NCBI RefSeq assembly: GCF_023150065.1
Contig: NZ_JAKLLN010000026.1
Location: 1 to 58,485 of the forward strand
Direction: 5' to 3'
DNA from: Zoogloea sp.
GTDB taxonomy: Bacteria > Pseudomonadota > Gammaproteobacteria > Burkholderiales > Rhodocyclaceae
DNA: 58,485 nt
Both the position numbers and the translations under genes were made by a program. The notes under the pieces are model-generated. The model was not told the DNA's origin, searched no databases, and saw only the letters and a list, made by a program, of their open reading frames with translations. Shown here one piece after another: positions 45,586 through 53,944 of the stretch (within the stretch, counting starts at the first letter, position 1; every line of letters begins with the position of its first letter).

Positions 45586-45613
45586 ATTTTATCATCGGCG
45601 AACGGCCCTCCAA
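45586..45613 (-). promoter_or_regulatory. Candidate sigma-70 promoter for the yqhA-like/fumarase unit
   Basis: The minus strand reads TTGGAG, 16 bases, TAAAAT. It is a reasonable vegetative promoter 29 bases upstream of the YqhA-like start, in the 104-base divergent gap with purB. Not a full consensus match. Confidence 0.35.
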
Positions 45614-45621
45614 GACGGTAA

Positions 45622-47028
<1,407 letters not shown>

Positions 47029-47039
47029 CCGGAGTCCGC

Positions 47040-47066
47040 GGGCGAATGAATTCGCCCCCACAGGAG
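47040..47066 (-). repeat. REP-like palindrome, copy 1
   Basis: An 8-bp inverted repeat GGGCGAAT-GA-ATTCGCCC (47040-47057) with a flanking tail. Read on the minus strand the 27 bases match those at 58343-58369 except at two positions that pair with each other in the stem (G-C here, T-A there). Its right end supplies the AGGAG ribosome site of the following gene. Confidence 0.7.
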
Positions 47067-47075
47067 ATAAATTGA

Positions 47076-47393
47076 ATGGCGTTTGCCGACAAGCTCAAGA
47101 CCCTGCCGGGTGTGTCCCACCTGGCCTCCATCCAGCTCTCCAACGCCGCTGGCGAGGTGGTGGCGACCATCGAGAACAAGCCCGGCCAGGCCGGCTCCCT
47201 GGCGGTGTACAACCACCTGGGGCAGATCCACGGGGCCATCACCCCCGAGGCCGCGGCCCAGGGCATCGAGATCTACGCCGAGCACAGCGAGGATGCGCGC
47301 CTCAACCCGGGCAAGCACCCCAACATCGACCGGCTGATCGGCCTGGTGGAGCGGGGCGAGACCCTGCGGGTGAAGCACGTTTTCGCCGCCTGA
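47076..47393 (+). CDS. DUF2322-family protein
   Basis: 105 residues, soluble, beginning MAFADKLKTLPGVSHLASI and containing NHLGQIHGAITPEAAAQGIEIYAEH; this corresponds to the DUF2322 family as I know it, small conserved beta/gammaproteobacterial proteins of unknown function. The ribosome site AGGAGATAA lies within the end of a REP-like repeat. It follows purB after 47 bases and ends at a strong terminator. Confidence 0.82.
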   Translation: MAFADKLKTLPGVSHLASIQLSNAAGEVVATIENKPGQAGSLAVYNHLGQIHGAITPEAAAQGIEIYAEHSEDARLNPGKHPNIDRLIGLVERGETLRVKHVFAA

Positions 47394-47413
47394 AGCCAGG
47401 CAGGCTGAATCAG

Positions 47414-47441
47414 AAAGGGCTGCCTTCGGGCAGCCCTTTTT
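47414..47441. terminator. Strong bidirectional Rho-independent terminator
   Basis: AAAGGGCTGCC/GGCAGCCCTTT is a perfect 11-bp stem with the stable TTCG tetraloop, followed by a T run on the plus strand and preceded by A residues that give a short T run on the minus strand. It serves the DUF2322 gene and the convergent VanZ-like gene. Confidence 0.93.
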
Positions 47442-47459
47442 GCTGGCGGGCCCCGAGCG

Positions 47460-47810
47460 TCAGGCCGGCGCCATGCGCCAGGGGCGGGTGACGAGCCAGC
47501 CCAGGGCGATGCCCAGGCCGTCGGCGATCACGTCCCGCAGCTCGCCGACGCGGTTGGTGGTGAAGGTGTGCTGGCACAGCTCGATCAGGACACCGTAGCC
47601 CAGCAGCCCCAGGGCCACCAGCCCGAGGCGCGTCGGCCAGCCGCCCCGGCCCAGCAGCATCAGGGTGGCGAAGGCTGCGCTGTGGTGGAGCTTGTCCTGG
47701 TTGGAGACCACCTCGGGCACCACGGCCACGGGAATCATCGCCAGCACGAAGATGACGGCCAGGGCCAGCCCGAAGGCGGTACGCAGCAGCGGCGCTGACA
47801 GAAAGCTCAT
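47460..47810 (-). CDS. VanZ-like membrane protein
   Basis: 116 residues with three or four hydrophobic segments and the VanZ-like central pattern QDKLHHSAAFATLMLL (about 38-53) and ELCQHTFTTNRVGELRDVIADGLGIALGW (about 76-104). Members of this family are small integral membrane proteins; the name comes from a teicoplanin-resistance gene, but most bacterial copies have no known function. ATG 47810 overlaps the last codons of the potassium channel gene (ATGA), so it is translationally coupled to it. Confidence 0.85.
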   Translation of the reverse strand: MSFLSAPLLRTAFGLALAVIFVLAMIPVAVVPEVVSNQDKLHHSAAFATLMLLGRGGWPTRLGLVALGLLGYGVLIELCQHTFTTNRVGELRDVIADGLGIALGWLVTRPWRMAPA

Positions 47811-49540
47811 GGGGTGGCTTCCTGGCCGGCACGGCGCCGGGCCAGCCATTCCCAGATCAGGCCGCCGGGGGAGTCCTGCCCGGTCAGCACGTACTTCAGG
47901 GTGTGGGCGTTGAACAGGGTCAGGCCCAGGTCCTTGCGGGCCCTGTCATCGCCCACGAAAAGCAGCTGGTCACCCAGCAGGATCTCCTGTTCGGGCCCGG
48001 GCAGTAGCACGGGTGGGTCGCCTTCACGCAGCAGCAGCAGGGGTTTGCAGCCCAGCTCGGGCCGGTCGGTGACGGGGGCGCGGAGCAGCTCGCCGAGCTT
48101 CAGCCGGCATTCGTGGCGCATCAGCGTGCGGTACACCGACGGGGCCTGGGCGATGTTGATGGCCACGCTCCATACGGCCGGTACGCCCCAGCCGAAGCGC
48201 TCCGTCACCTCGTTGAGCAGGGCCTCGGCCCAGTCGTCGTCGCCCTTGCGTACCGCTTCGAGGAAGGGGGCGAGGAGGGGCGTGGTGAGGATTGCCAGGC
48301 ATTCGTGGGCGACGATCTCGCTGGGCACCATGGTGAAGTCGGACTCGAAGGCCTCGAACAGGGCCCGGTTGGCCACGTGGTTCTGGCGCAGCACGGTGAA
48401 CAGCGCCGGGTTCATCTGGTGGGCGGTGACGACGATGGAGAGGTTGTTCACGTCGTTGCCGGTGGCGGCGACGATGCCGGCGGCGTCATGGATGCCGGCG
48501 CTGCCGAGGGCGTCGGCGCCGGTGCCGTCGCCCTTGACCCAGTGGTGGGCCGGATCGACCGGCGGGGAGCGGTCGATGATGGTGACGGGCAGTGAGGCGT
48601 TCTCGAGGGCCTGGGTCATGACCTTGCCGAAGCTGCCGTAGCCACACAGCACCCACTTGCCGGCAGGTGGGTCCCGGTGGCGGGTGACGGTGGTGCCGGG
48701 CAGTCCGGTGAGCCACAGCAGCAGGTGATAGGCCGCCGGGGAGTGCAGGGCCAGGGCCATGTACTCGCCGAACTTTTCGAAGGGGTTGATGATGTGGCGG
48801 GTGCCGAAGGAGGCCATGTTGGCCACCGTGTCGGCATGCTCGGCGCGGCACAGGGCGGGCAGGGCCGGGGCCAGCAGGCGGGCGGCGATGGCCACTGCCA
48901 GATTGGTGCTGTCGTCGTTGGTCAGGGCGATGACGCCCCGGCAGTACTTGCTGGTGAGGCCGGCAAAGAGCAGGGTGTCGGGCTCGCCGGCGTCGGCGCA
49001 CAGGGCGGGCATGTCGGCCGAGTAGCTCTGCAGTTCCAGGTCGCCCACCTTGGCTTCGTCCTTCTCGATGACCACCGCCCGGTAGCCCAGCTCATCCAGG
49101 GCCTTGCAGATCAGGCGCCCGGTCTCACCATACCCGCAGACCAGGAAGAAGTGCTCGCGCAGGCGCCGCACCTGGCGGGCAAAGCGCTGCACGGCCACGG
49201 CGTTGAGGAAGTTCTTGTCCTGCAGCATCGCGAACACGGTGCCCAGGGTGTAGGCCCAGCCGATCACCGACAGGTAGATGCACAGGGTCACCCACAGGCG
49301 CTGCTGCTCGGAGAAGGCGTAGGGGATCTCGCCGAAGCCGATGGTGGTGGCGGTGTAGCTGAAGAAGTACACCGCGTGGAAGAAGCTGAGGCGCTGGATC
49401 ACCCCATTGGAATCGAGCGGGCCGGGCACGAGGGTGAGGCCCAGCACCGACAGCGCGAAGATGGTGATGAGCACGATCAGCGGCGTGCGCAGCCGCCGCA
49501 GGACGAGGAAGATCGTGCTGGTAGGGGTGCTGCTGGTCAC
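47807..49540 (-). CDS. Two-helix potassium channel with two RCK (TrkA-N) domains
   Basis: 577 residues. Two membrane helices (about 20-38 and 83-106) flank a pore loop with the selectivity filter TIGFG (66-70), a variant of TVGYG. Two regulator-of-conductance domains follow, each with a Rossmann glycine motif: CGYGETG (135-141) and CGYGSFG (about 307-313). The last 100 residues form a TrkA-C-like region. Having both RCK domains in one chain resembles BK- and GsuK-type channels rather than MthK. It lies 4 bases after a small membrane protein gene and overlaps the VanZ-like gene, giving a three-gene operon. Confidence 0.9.
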   Translation of the reverse strand: MTSSTPTSTIFLVLRRLRTPLIVLITIFALSVLGLTLVPGPLDSNGVIQRLSFFHAVYFFSYTATTIGFGEIPYAFSEQQRLWVTLCIYLSVIGWAYTLGTVFAMLQDKNFLNAVAVQRFARQVRRLREHFFLVCGYGETGRLICKALDELGYRAVVIEKDEAKVGDLELQSYSADMPALCADAGEPDTLLFAGLTSKYCRGVIALTNDDSTNLAVAIAARLLAPALPALCRAEHADTVANMASFGTRHIINPFEKFGEYMALALHSPAAYHLLLWLTGLPGTTVTRHRDPPAGKWVLCGYGSFGKVMTQALENASLPVTIIDRSPPVDPAHHWVKGDGTGADALGSAGIHDAAGIVAATGNDVNNLSIVVTAHQMNPALFTVLRQNHVANRALFEAFESDFTMVPSEIVAHECLAILTTPLLAPFLEAVRKGDDDWAEALLNEVTERFGWGVPAVWSVAINIAQAPSVYRTLMRHECRLKLGELLRAPVTDRPELGCKPLLLLREGDPPVLLPGPEQEILLGDQLLFVGDDRARKDLGLTLFNAHTLKYVLTGQDSPGGLIWEWLARRRAGQEATP

Positions 49541-49544
49541 GGCA

Positions 49545-49928
49545 TCAGCGCCGCTGCATGATGGTTTCGGCGATCAGGATGACCACCGAGATCACGTTGG
49601 CAAAGAGGGCGCCGCCCGACAGGGAGACGATGCTGGACATGATGCCCGAGGTGAGGCCGGTGCCGGCCACGTGCACCGCGTAGCCCCACACCATGGCGGC
49701 GGCGAGCAACTGCAGGTCGGCCACCAGGCTGGTGGCCAGGTGGATGGCGCCGATCTGGGTGCGGTCACCGAACTTGAGCACGGTGGCGATGAGGTTGACC
49801 ACGATGGCAGCGAACAGCTCGTAGATGTCGTGATGGCTGGGGTTGTCGATCTCGCCGATGAAGAAGCCGAAGTTGAGCGTGGCGGCGAAGACGATGAAGA
49901 AGCCGAAGATGACTTTCTCGAGGTTCAT
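49545..49928 (-). CDS. Small four-helix membrane protein, DUF6394-like
   Basis: 127 residues, almost entirely hydrophobic with about four helices (5-25, 35-55, 65-88 and 100-122). It starts MNLEKVIFGFFIVFAATLNF at ATG 49928; an extended upstream frame is unlikely. Proteins of this kind accompany RCK-type potassium channels in many proteobacteria (DUF6394 as I recall). The 4-base spacing to the channel gene suggests an accessory subunit; direct evidence is lacking. Confidence 0.75.
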   Translation of the reverse strand: MNLEKVIFGFFIVFAATLNFGFFIGEIDNPSHHDIYELFAAIVVNLIATVLKFGDRTQIGAIHLATSLVADLQLLAAAMVWGYAVHVAGTGLTSGIMSSIVSLSGGALFANVISVVILIAETIMQRR

Positions 49929-49960
49929 CGGGAGTGTCCAAAGTGGGCGATGCCGTAATG

Positions 49961-51373
49961 CTAGCACTCCCCGCCATGGGCCGGCCCGGGCTGCGTGTCG
50001 GCCGCCCAGACCAGGGCGCCGGCATGCCGCCAGTAGTCGAGATAGGTCTGGCGGTAGATCCACGCTTCGTCGCGGCCACCGACGGTATACACGCCGGGGC
50101 GCATCTTTGGTTTGCGGGGGGCGGGGCTGACGAGGGTCTTCCAGATCAGCGGGCTGTCGGCCTGGCAGTCGCCCAAGGCCTTCCGGGCTTCGTCGAGCCG
50201 GCCCAGGGCAAACAGGGCCAGCACCCGGCCGTGACGGGAGAAGGCGTCGTCCGACCCGGCCTGGTCGGCCACCGCCAGGGCTTCGGCGGCGTGGCCGCAG
50301 CTGGTGAGTGTGTGCACCAGCAGGTCACGCAGGCCGGTTTCATCGTCGGGGCTGGCAATCTGCACCGACCAGCGCAGGGGCGCCAGGGCGGTGTGATCAC
50401 CCGGGGCGGCAAAGAGTCGGGCGTGGTCGGCGGCCAGGCACAGCAGGGGCTGGTTGCCCGGGTGGTGCCAGGGCAGCGGCTGATAACAGGCCTGCAATCC
50501 TTCCAGCACAGCGATGCGCAAGGCCTCACCGCGCAGCAGGAGGGCGCGGGTCAGGGCGCGGGTGGAGGCGGGCTTGCCGACGGGGGCCTGGCGCATCATC
50601 TCGGCCATGTCGTTGAGGACGAGGAAGGACTGGGCGCACAGGGGCTCGCCGAGGAACATCTCCAGCCAGGCACCGGGTGCGGCGGCGTCGTTGAAGGGGG
50701 AGACCATGGCCCAGCGGGACTCCAGCCCCGCGAGCGCCCGGCGGGGGGCGAGCGCGATGGACTTGTGCAGGCGATAGTGGCAGGCGGGGGCGGGCCAGGC
50801 GTCGATATGCTGGAGGAGACGTTCGATCAGGCGGCCGTCGTCCGGGCCATTGTCGGTGAGTACTGCCGGGTCGTGGTGGGCCATGTCGTGGAGGTGGGCG
50901 ATGAGGTCGGAAAAATCCCGGGCCGGATTGCTGGCCAGGCGTGTTGCCCACAGGCGGGCTGTGCAGCGGGCTTCGTCCCGCCGCCCCTCTGCCATCAAGG
51001 TGGTGACTTCGAGGCAGGCCAGCGCCGGTGCCCCCGGGCTGAGGCGGGTAGCTTCGTGAAAGGCGGCCCAGGCGGCAGCGAAGTGTCCCCTTGCCGCATC
51101 GAAGGCACACTGGCGCTGCCGGCCCAGGGCGCGCAGGGCGGTCGGGGATGCGTGCCTCAGGGCGGCGAGAAAGTGCTCGGCCTGGCGTGCTGTGGCGGCG
51201 TCGAGATAGGTGTCGACGAGCAGGTCGGCGCTGCTGGCAGGGGCGTGGCCCGGAGTGGGCAGGGCGGAGAAGAGGGCTTCCAGCAGGGCGATGACACGGT
51301 GTTCGTGACTGTTGCCCCGCCGTTTTGGGGCAGGTGAGCGATTGGCTGGGCTATCGCCAGGAGGCCTCGGCAT
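49961..51373 (-). CDS. Uncharacterised alpha-helical repeat (TPR-like) protein
   Basis: 470 residues, rich in Ala, Leu, Arg and His, with no signal peptide or membrane helix. Helix-pair units typical of TPR folds recur, such as AARGHFAAAWAAFHEATRLSPGAPALACL (about 92-120) and GHAAEALAVADQAGSDDAFSRHGRVLALFALGRLDEARKAL (about 360-400). The C-terminus is different: GGRDEAWIYRQTYLDYWRHAGALVW. No catalytic motif is apparent and I do not recognise a family. The start at ATG 51373 has only a weak ribosome site, so the first 20 residues are uncertain. Upstream there is an unusually AT-rich 60-base patch with ATGAA-N3-TTCAT (51389-51401). Confidence 0.7.
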   Translation of the reverse strand: MPRPPGDSPANRSPAPKRRGNSHEHRVIALLEALFSALPTPGHAPASSADLLVDTYLDAATARQAEHFLAALRHASPTALRALGRQRQCAFDAARGHFAAAWAAFHEATRLSPGAPALACLEVTTLMAEGRRDEARCTARLWATRLASNPARDFSDLIAHLHDMAHHDPAVLTDNGPDDGRLIERLLQHIDAWPAPACHYRLHKSIALAPRRALAGLESRWAMVSPFNDAAAPGAWLEMFLGEPLCAQSFLVLNDMAEMMRQAPVGKPASTRALTRALLLRGEALRIAVLEGLQACYQPLPWHHPGNQPLLCLAADHARLFAAPGDHTALAPLRWSVQIASPDDETGLRDLLVHTLTSCGHAAEALAVADQAGSDDAFSRHGRVLALFALGRLDEARKALGDCQADSPLIWKTLVSPAPRKPKMRPGVYTVGGRDEAWIYRQTYLDYWRHAGALVWAADTQPGPAHGGEC

Positions 51374-51438
51374 GAACGGATCGATTTAATGAAATATTCA
51401 TAATACTAATCCGTTTATATGCACATCGAATGATGTTT

Positions 51439-52083
51439 TCAGGGTGGTGAGGCCGGGCTGGGGATCCGCGCGATGAGGCCGTCGAGGTAGGTGTCGAACA
51501 GGGCCGGCCCCTGCTGGCCGAACATGCGGATACGCCCGGTGTGCACCAGCAGCAGCACGCCGGTGGCATGGGCGAAGAGGGCGGTGGTCTCACGCAGGGC
51601 GTCGGCTTCGGGCAGGCCGAGGGCCTGCATGTCGGCCTGCATGCCGGTGAGGCTGTCGGCGAGCCGCTGGTTGAGGCGGGCGTCGAGTTGCGGGTTGAGG
51701 CCGAGGGGCTGCAGGCCGCGGAAGAGGTAAAAGCCCAGGTCCAGTTCCCGCGGGTGGGCCAGGTAAAAGTCGAAGAAGCCGTGGGCCCGGCTGCGCAGGC
51801 GCAGCGCCGGTGCCACGTCGGCAGAAGTCGCTCCCTCGACTGAGGCATGCAGGCGGTCGAGGGAGGCGGCGAGCAGGTCGGCGTAGATCTCCTCCTTGCT
51901 GGCGTAATACTTGTAGAGGGCGCTCACCGTGTAGCCGGCTTCCCTGGCAATGGCTCGCATGTGGGCGCCGTCCAGCCCCTCCTGCTGAAAGATGCGTTCT
52001 GCGGCATCGAGGATCATCTGCCGTTTGAGGTCGGAAACAGCCTGGCGGCGCTGGGCGCGGGGGGTGGCAGGGGCGTCGGTCAT
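51439..52083 (-). CDS. TetR-family transcriptional regulator
   Basis: 214 residues with an N-terminal TetR helix-turn-helix (about 21-66; MILDAAERIFQQEGL then GYTVSALYKYYASKEEIYADLL) and a helical ligand-binding domain rich in Leu and Phe. It is divergent from an AbfD/HpaB-superfamily gene with 96 bases between the start codons. That gap contains a GAACAATG/CATTGTTC dyad, a probable operator. It therefore likely represses itself and the flavoprotein gene; the ligand may be a CoA thioester or aromatic acid, by analogy only. Confidence 0.92.
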   Translation of the reverse strand: MTDAPATPRAQRRQAVSDLKRQMILDAAERIFQQEGLDGAHMRAIAREAGYTVSALYKYYASKEEIYADLLAASLDRLHASVEGATSADVAPALRLRSRAHGFFDFYLAHPRELDLGFYLFRGLQPLGLNPQLDARLNQRLADSLTGMQADMQALGLPEADALRETTALFAHATGVLLLVHTGRIRMFGQQGPALFDTYLDGLIARIPSPASPP

Positions 52084-52121
52084 GGGCGGAATCTACCATG
52101 TCGGATCAGGAAGTGAACGGC

Positions 52122-52165
52122 TTGACGAAATTGAGAACAATGTTCACATTGCGGGTTCATTGTTC
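52122..52165 (+). promoter_or_regulatory. Promoter and probable TetR operator of the flavoprotein gene
   Basis: GAACAATG (52135-52142) and CATTGTTC (52158-52165) form a perfect 8-bp inverted repeat with a 15-base centre; an additional short palindrome GAACAATGTTC lies at the left arm. A TTGACG box at 52122 with a weak CACATT 17 bases later suggests that the operator overlaps the promoter. Located in the TetR/flavoprotein divergent gap. Confidence 0.6.
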
Positions 52166-52179
52166 CCCTGGAGCCGCTC

Positions 52180-53745
52180 ATGTTCATGTCTGCCGACGAC
52201 TATCGTGAATCCCTTCGCTCCCATCGGCCCGTTGTATATCTGGATGGTCGCCGGGTCGATTCGGTGCCCGATGAGCCCGCCTTCGCCCCGGGCATCCGTG
52301 CCCTCGGGGTGACCTACGACTTCGCTCTCCGCCCGGAGCTGGCGCCCTTGATGACGGCCGTGCAGCACAGCTCGGGCAAGGTGGTGAACCGCATGCTGCA
52401 CATCGACATGAGCAGCGGGGATCTCCTCAACAAGCTCGAGGCGGTGCGTCTGCTGTGCCAGGAGACCGGCTGCGCCCAGCGCTACCTGGCCCACGATGCC
52501 CTGGGCGCCCTGTACCAGTCGTCACGCCGGGTGGATGCGGCCACCGGCAGCGAATACGACGCCCGCTTCGATGCCTGGCTGCATGCGGTACAGGACGCCG
52601 ACCTGTCCATCGGCATCGCCATGACTGACGCCAAGGGCGACCGCAGCCTGCGCCCCCATCAGCAGGCCAACCCCGACAGCTACGTGCACATCGTGGCCCG
52701 GGACGGGAAGGGCATCACCCTGTCCGGCACCAAGGCCATCGTCACCGGTGCGCCCTACATGCATGAATTCCTGGTCATGCCCGGCCGCCACATGGGCCAG
52801 GAGGATGCCGATTTTGCCGTGTGTTGCGCCGTGCCCTGCGATGCTCCGGGGCTGACCATCGTGGCGCGCCCCGCCGGTCGGCCGGGTGAGAAAGCCGCCC
52901 TGTTCAGCAACAAGTATGGCCAGTCCACCGGGGTGCTGATCTTCGACCAGGTGTTCGTGCCCTGGGAGCGGGTCTTTCTGGCAGGTGAGTGGGCCCATTC
53001 CGGCCAGCTCACCCGGGACTACGCCACCCACCACCGCCACAGCTGCATTGCCGCCCGGGCCGGGTTTGGCGATCTGCTGATCGGGGCGGGGGCGCTGATG
53101 TGCGAGGCCAACGGCTTCGACCCCGGCAAGGAGACCCACCTGCGCGACCAGATGGTGGAGCTGATCAAGATCGTCGAAGGCTTCTATGCCTGCGGCGTGG
53201 CCGCGTCCACCTATGCCCGGGCCGACGCCGACAGTGGCAGCTTCATGCCCGAGCCCGTGTACTCCAACATCGGCAAGCTGCTGCTGGCCAACCAGATCTA
53301 CGACATGCAGCGCATCGCCCATTACGTGTCCGGCGGGCTCATCGTCACCCTGCCCGGGCCGGATGAGGACCACAACCCGGTCACCGCCGCCAATCTGGCC
53401 GATGTGCTCCGGGCGGCGCCCGGCGTGCCCTACGACAAACGCATCCAGGCGGCGCGCTTCATGGAGGATCTGACAGCCTCGTACCAGGCCGGCTGGTATT
53501 CGGTGATCAGCCTCCACGGGGGTGGCTCGCCGGCGGCCATGAAGCAGGAGATCTGGCGCCACTACCCGGTGGGCGACAAGGTGGCCCTGGTGGAGCGCCT
53601 GCTGGACCGGGGCGTGAGCACCGACCCGGCACGCCCCATCACCCACAACCGCCAGCCTGGGCGCTGCTGTGCCAAAGGCTGCTCGGCGCCGGGGGAGGCG
53701 CTGATGGCGGATCTGCCATCTGCAGGACCCTCCGGCCTGTCCTGA
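52180..53745 (+). CDS. AbfD/HpaB-superfamily flavoprotein lacking Fe-S ligands
   Basis: 521 residues of the 4-hydroxybutyryl-CoA dehydratase / 4-hydroxyphenylacetate 3-hydroxylase superfamily. It resembles AbfD more than HpaB in the segments KAIVTGAPYMHEFLVMPGR (185-203) and FDQVFVPWERVFLAGE (255-270). In AbfD a 4Fe-4S cluster is held by Cys99, Cys103, His292 and Cys299; here the aligned positions are Cys98, Tyr102, His285 and Ala292, so at least two ligands are missing, and Lys300 aligns with Arg293. An enzyme with flavin only is therefore likely, either an isomerase or an oxidising/monooxygenase type. The tail has a CCAKGC motif (496-501). Activity is not known; controlled by the divergent TetR gene. 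Confidence 0.8.
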   Translation: MFMSADDYRESLRSHRPVVYLDGRRVDSVPDEPAFAPGIRALGVTYDFALRPELAPLMTAVQHSSGKVVNRMLHIDMSSGDLLNKLEAVRLLCQETGCAQRYLAHDALGALYQSSRRVDAATGSEYDARFDAWLHAVQDADLSIGIAMTDAKGDRSLRPHQQANPDSYVHIVARDGKGITLSGTKAIVTGAPYMHEFLVMPGRHMGQEDADFAVCCAVPCDAPGLTIVARPAGRPGEKAALFSNKYGQSTGVLIFDQVFVPWERVFLAGEWAHSGQLTRDYATHHRHSCIAARAGFGDLLIGAGALMCEANGFDPGKETHLRDQMVELIKIVEGFYACGVAASTYARADADSGSFMPEPVYSNIGKLLLANQIYDMQRIAHYVSGGLIVTLPGPDEDHNPVTAANLADVLRAAPGVPYDKRIQAARFMEDLTASYQAGWYSVISLHGGGSPAAMKQEIWRHYPVGDKVALVERLLDRGVSTDPARPITHNRQPGRCCAKGCSAPGEALMADLPSAGPSGLS

Positions 53746-53868
53746 GGGTTCGGATTTCCAGATGCCCACGGGCGGTTTCATCCGGATAACCGGACGAGGC
53801 CGTCTGTGATGAAAATCAAAACTGTTTTAAATCAGTCTCTTGTGGGTGGCGGCAGACGTTCGCCGGGG

Positions 53869-53884
53869 TGGCACGCGTTCTGCA
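53869..53884 (+). promoter_or_regulatory. Sigma-54 promoter for aspA-symporter
   Basis: TGGCACGCGTTCTGCA has a perfect -24 element, CTGCA at -12 and GG-N10-GC spacing. It lies 60 bases upstream of aspA. The 124 bases before it contain short dyads (CCGG-ATAA-CCGG near 53795 and ACTG...CAGT around 53821) that could be activator sites but are not diagnostic. Confidence 0.85.
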
Positions 53885-53944
53885 ATGGAAGGAGGGCCCG
53901 GCCGGCTTCAGGCCAGCCCCCGGTTCACACCCAAGGAGACAGAT

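Noticed and set aside
52180-53745. Annotation as a true 4-hydroxybutyryl-CoA dehydratase
   Set aside because: Two of the four cluster ligands and the neighbouring Lys are replaced at well-aligned positions.
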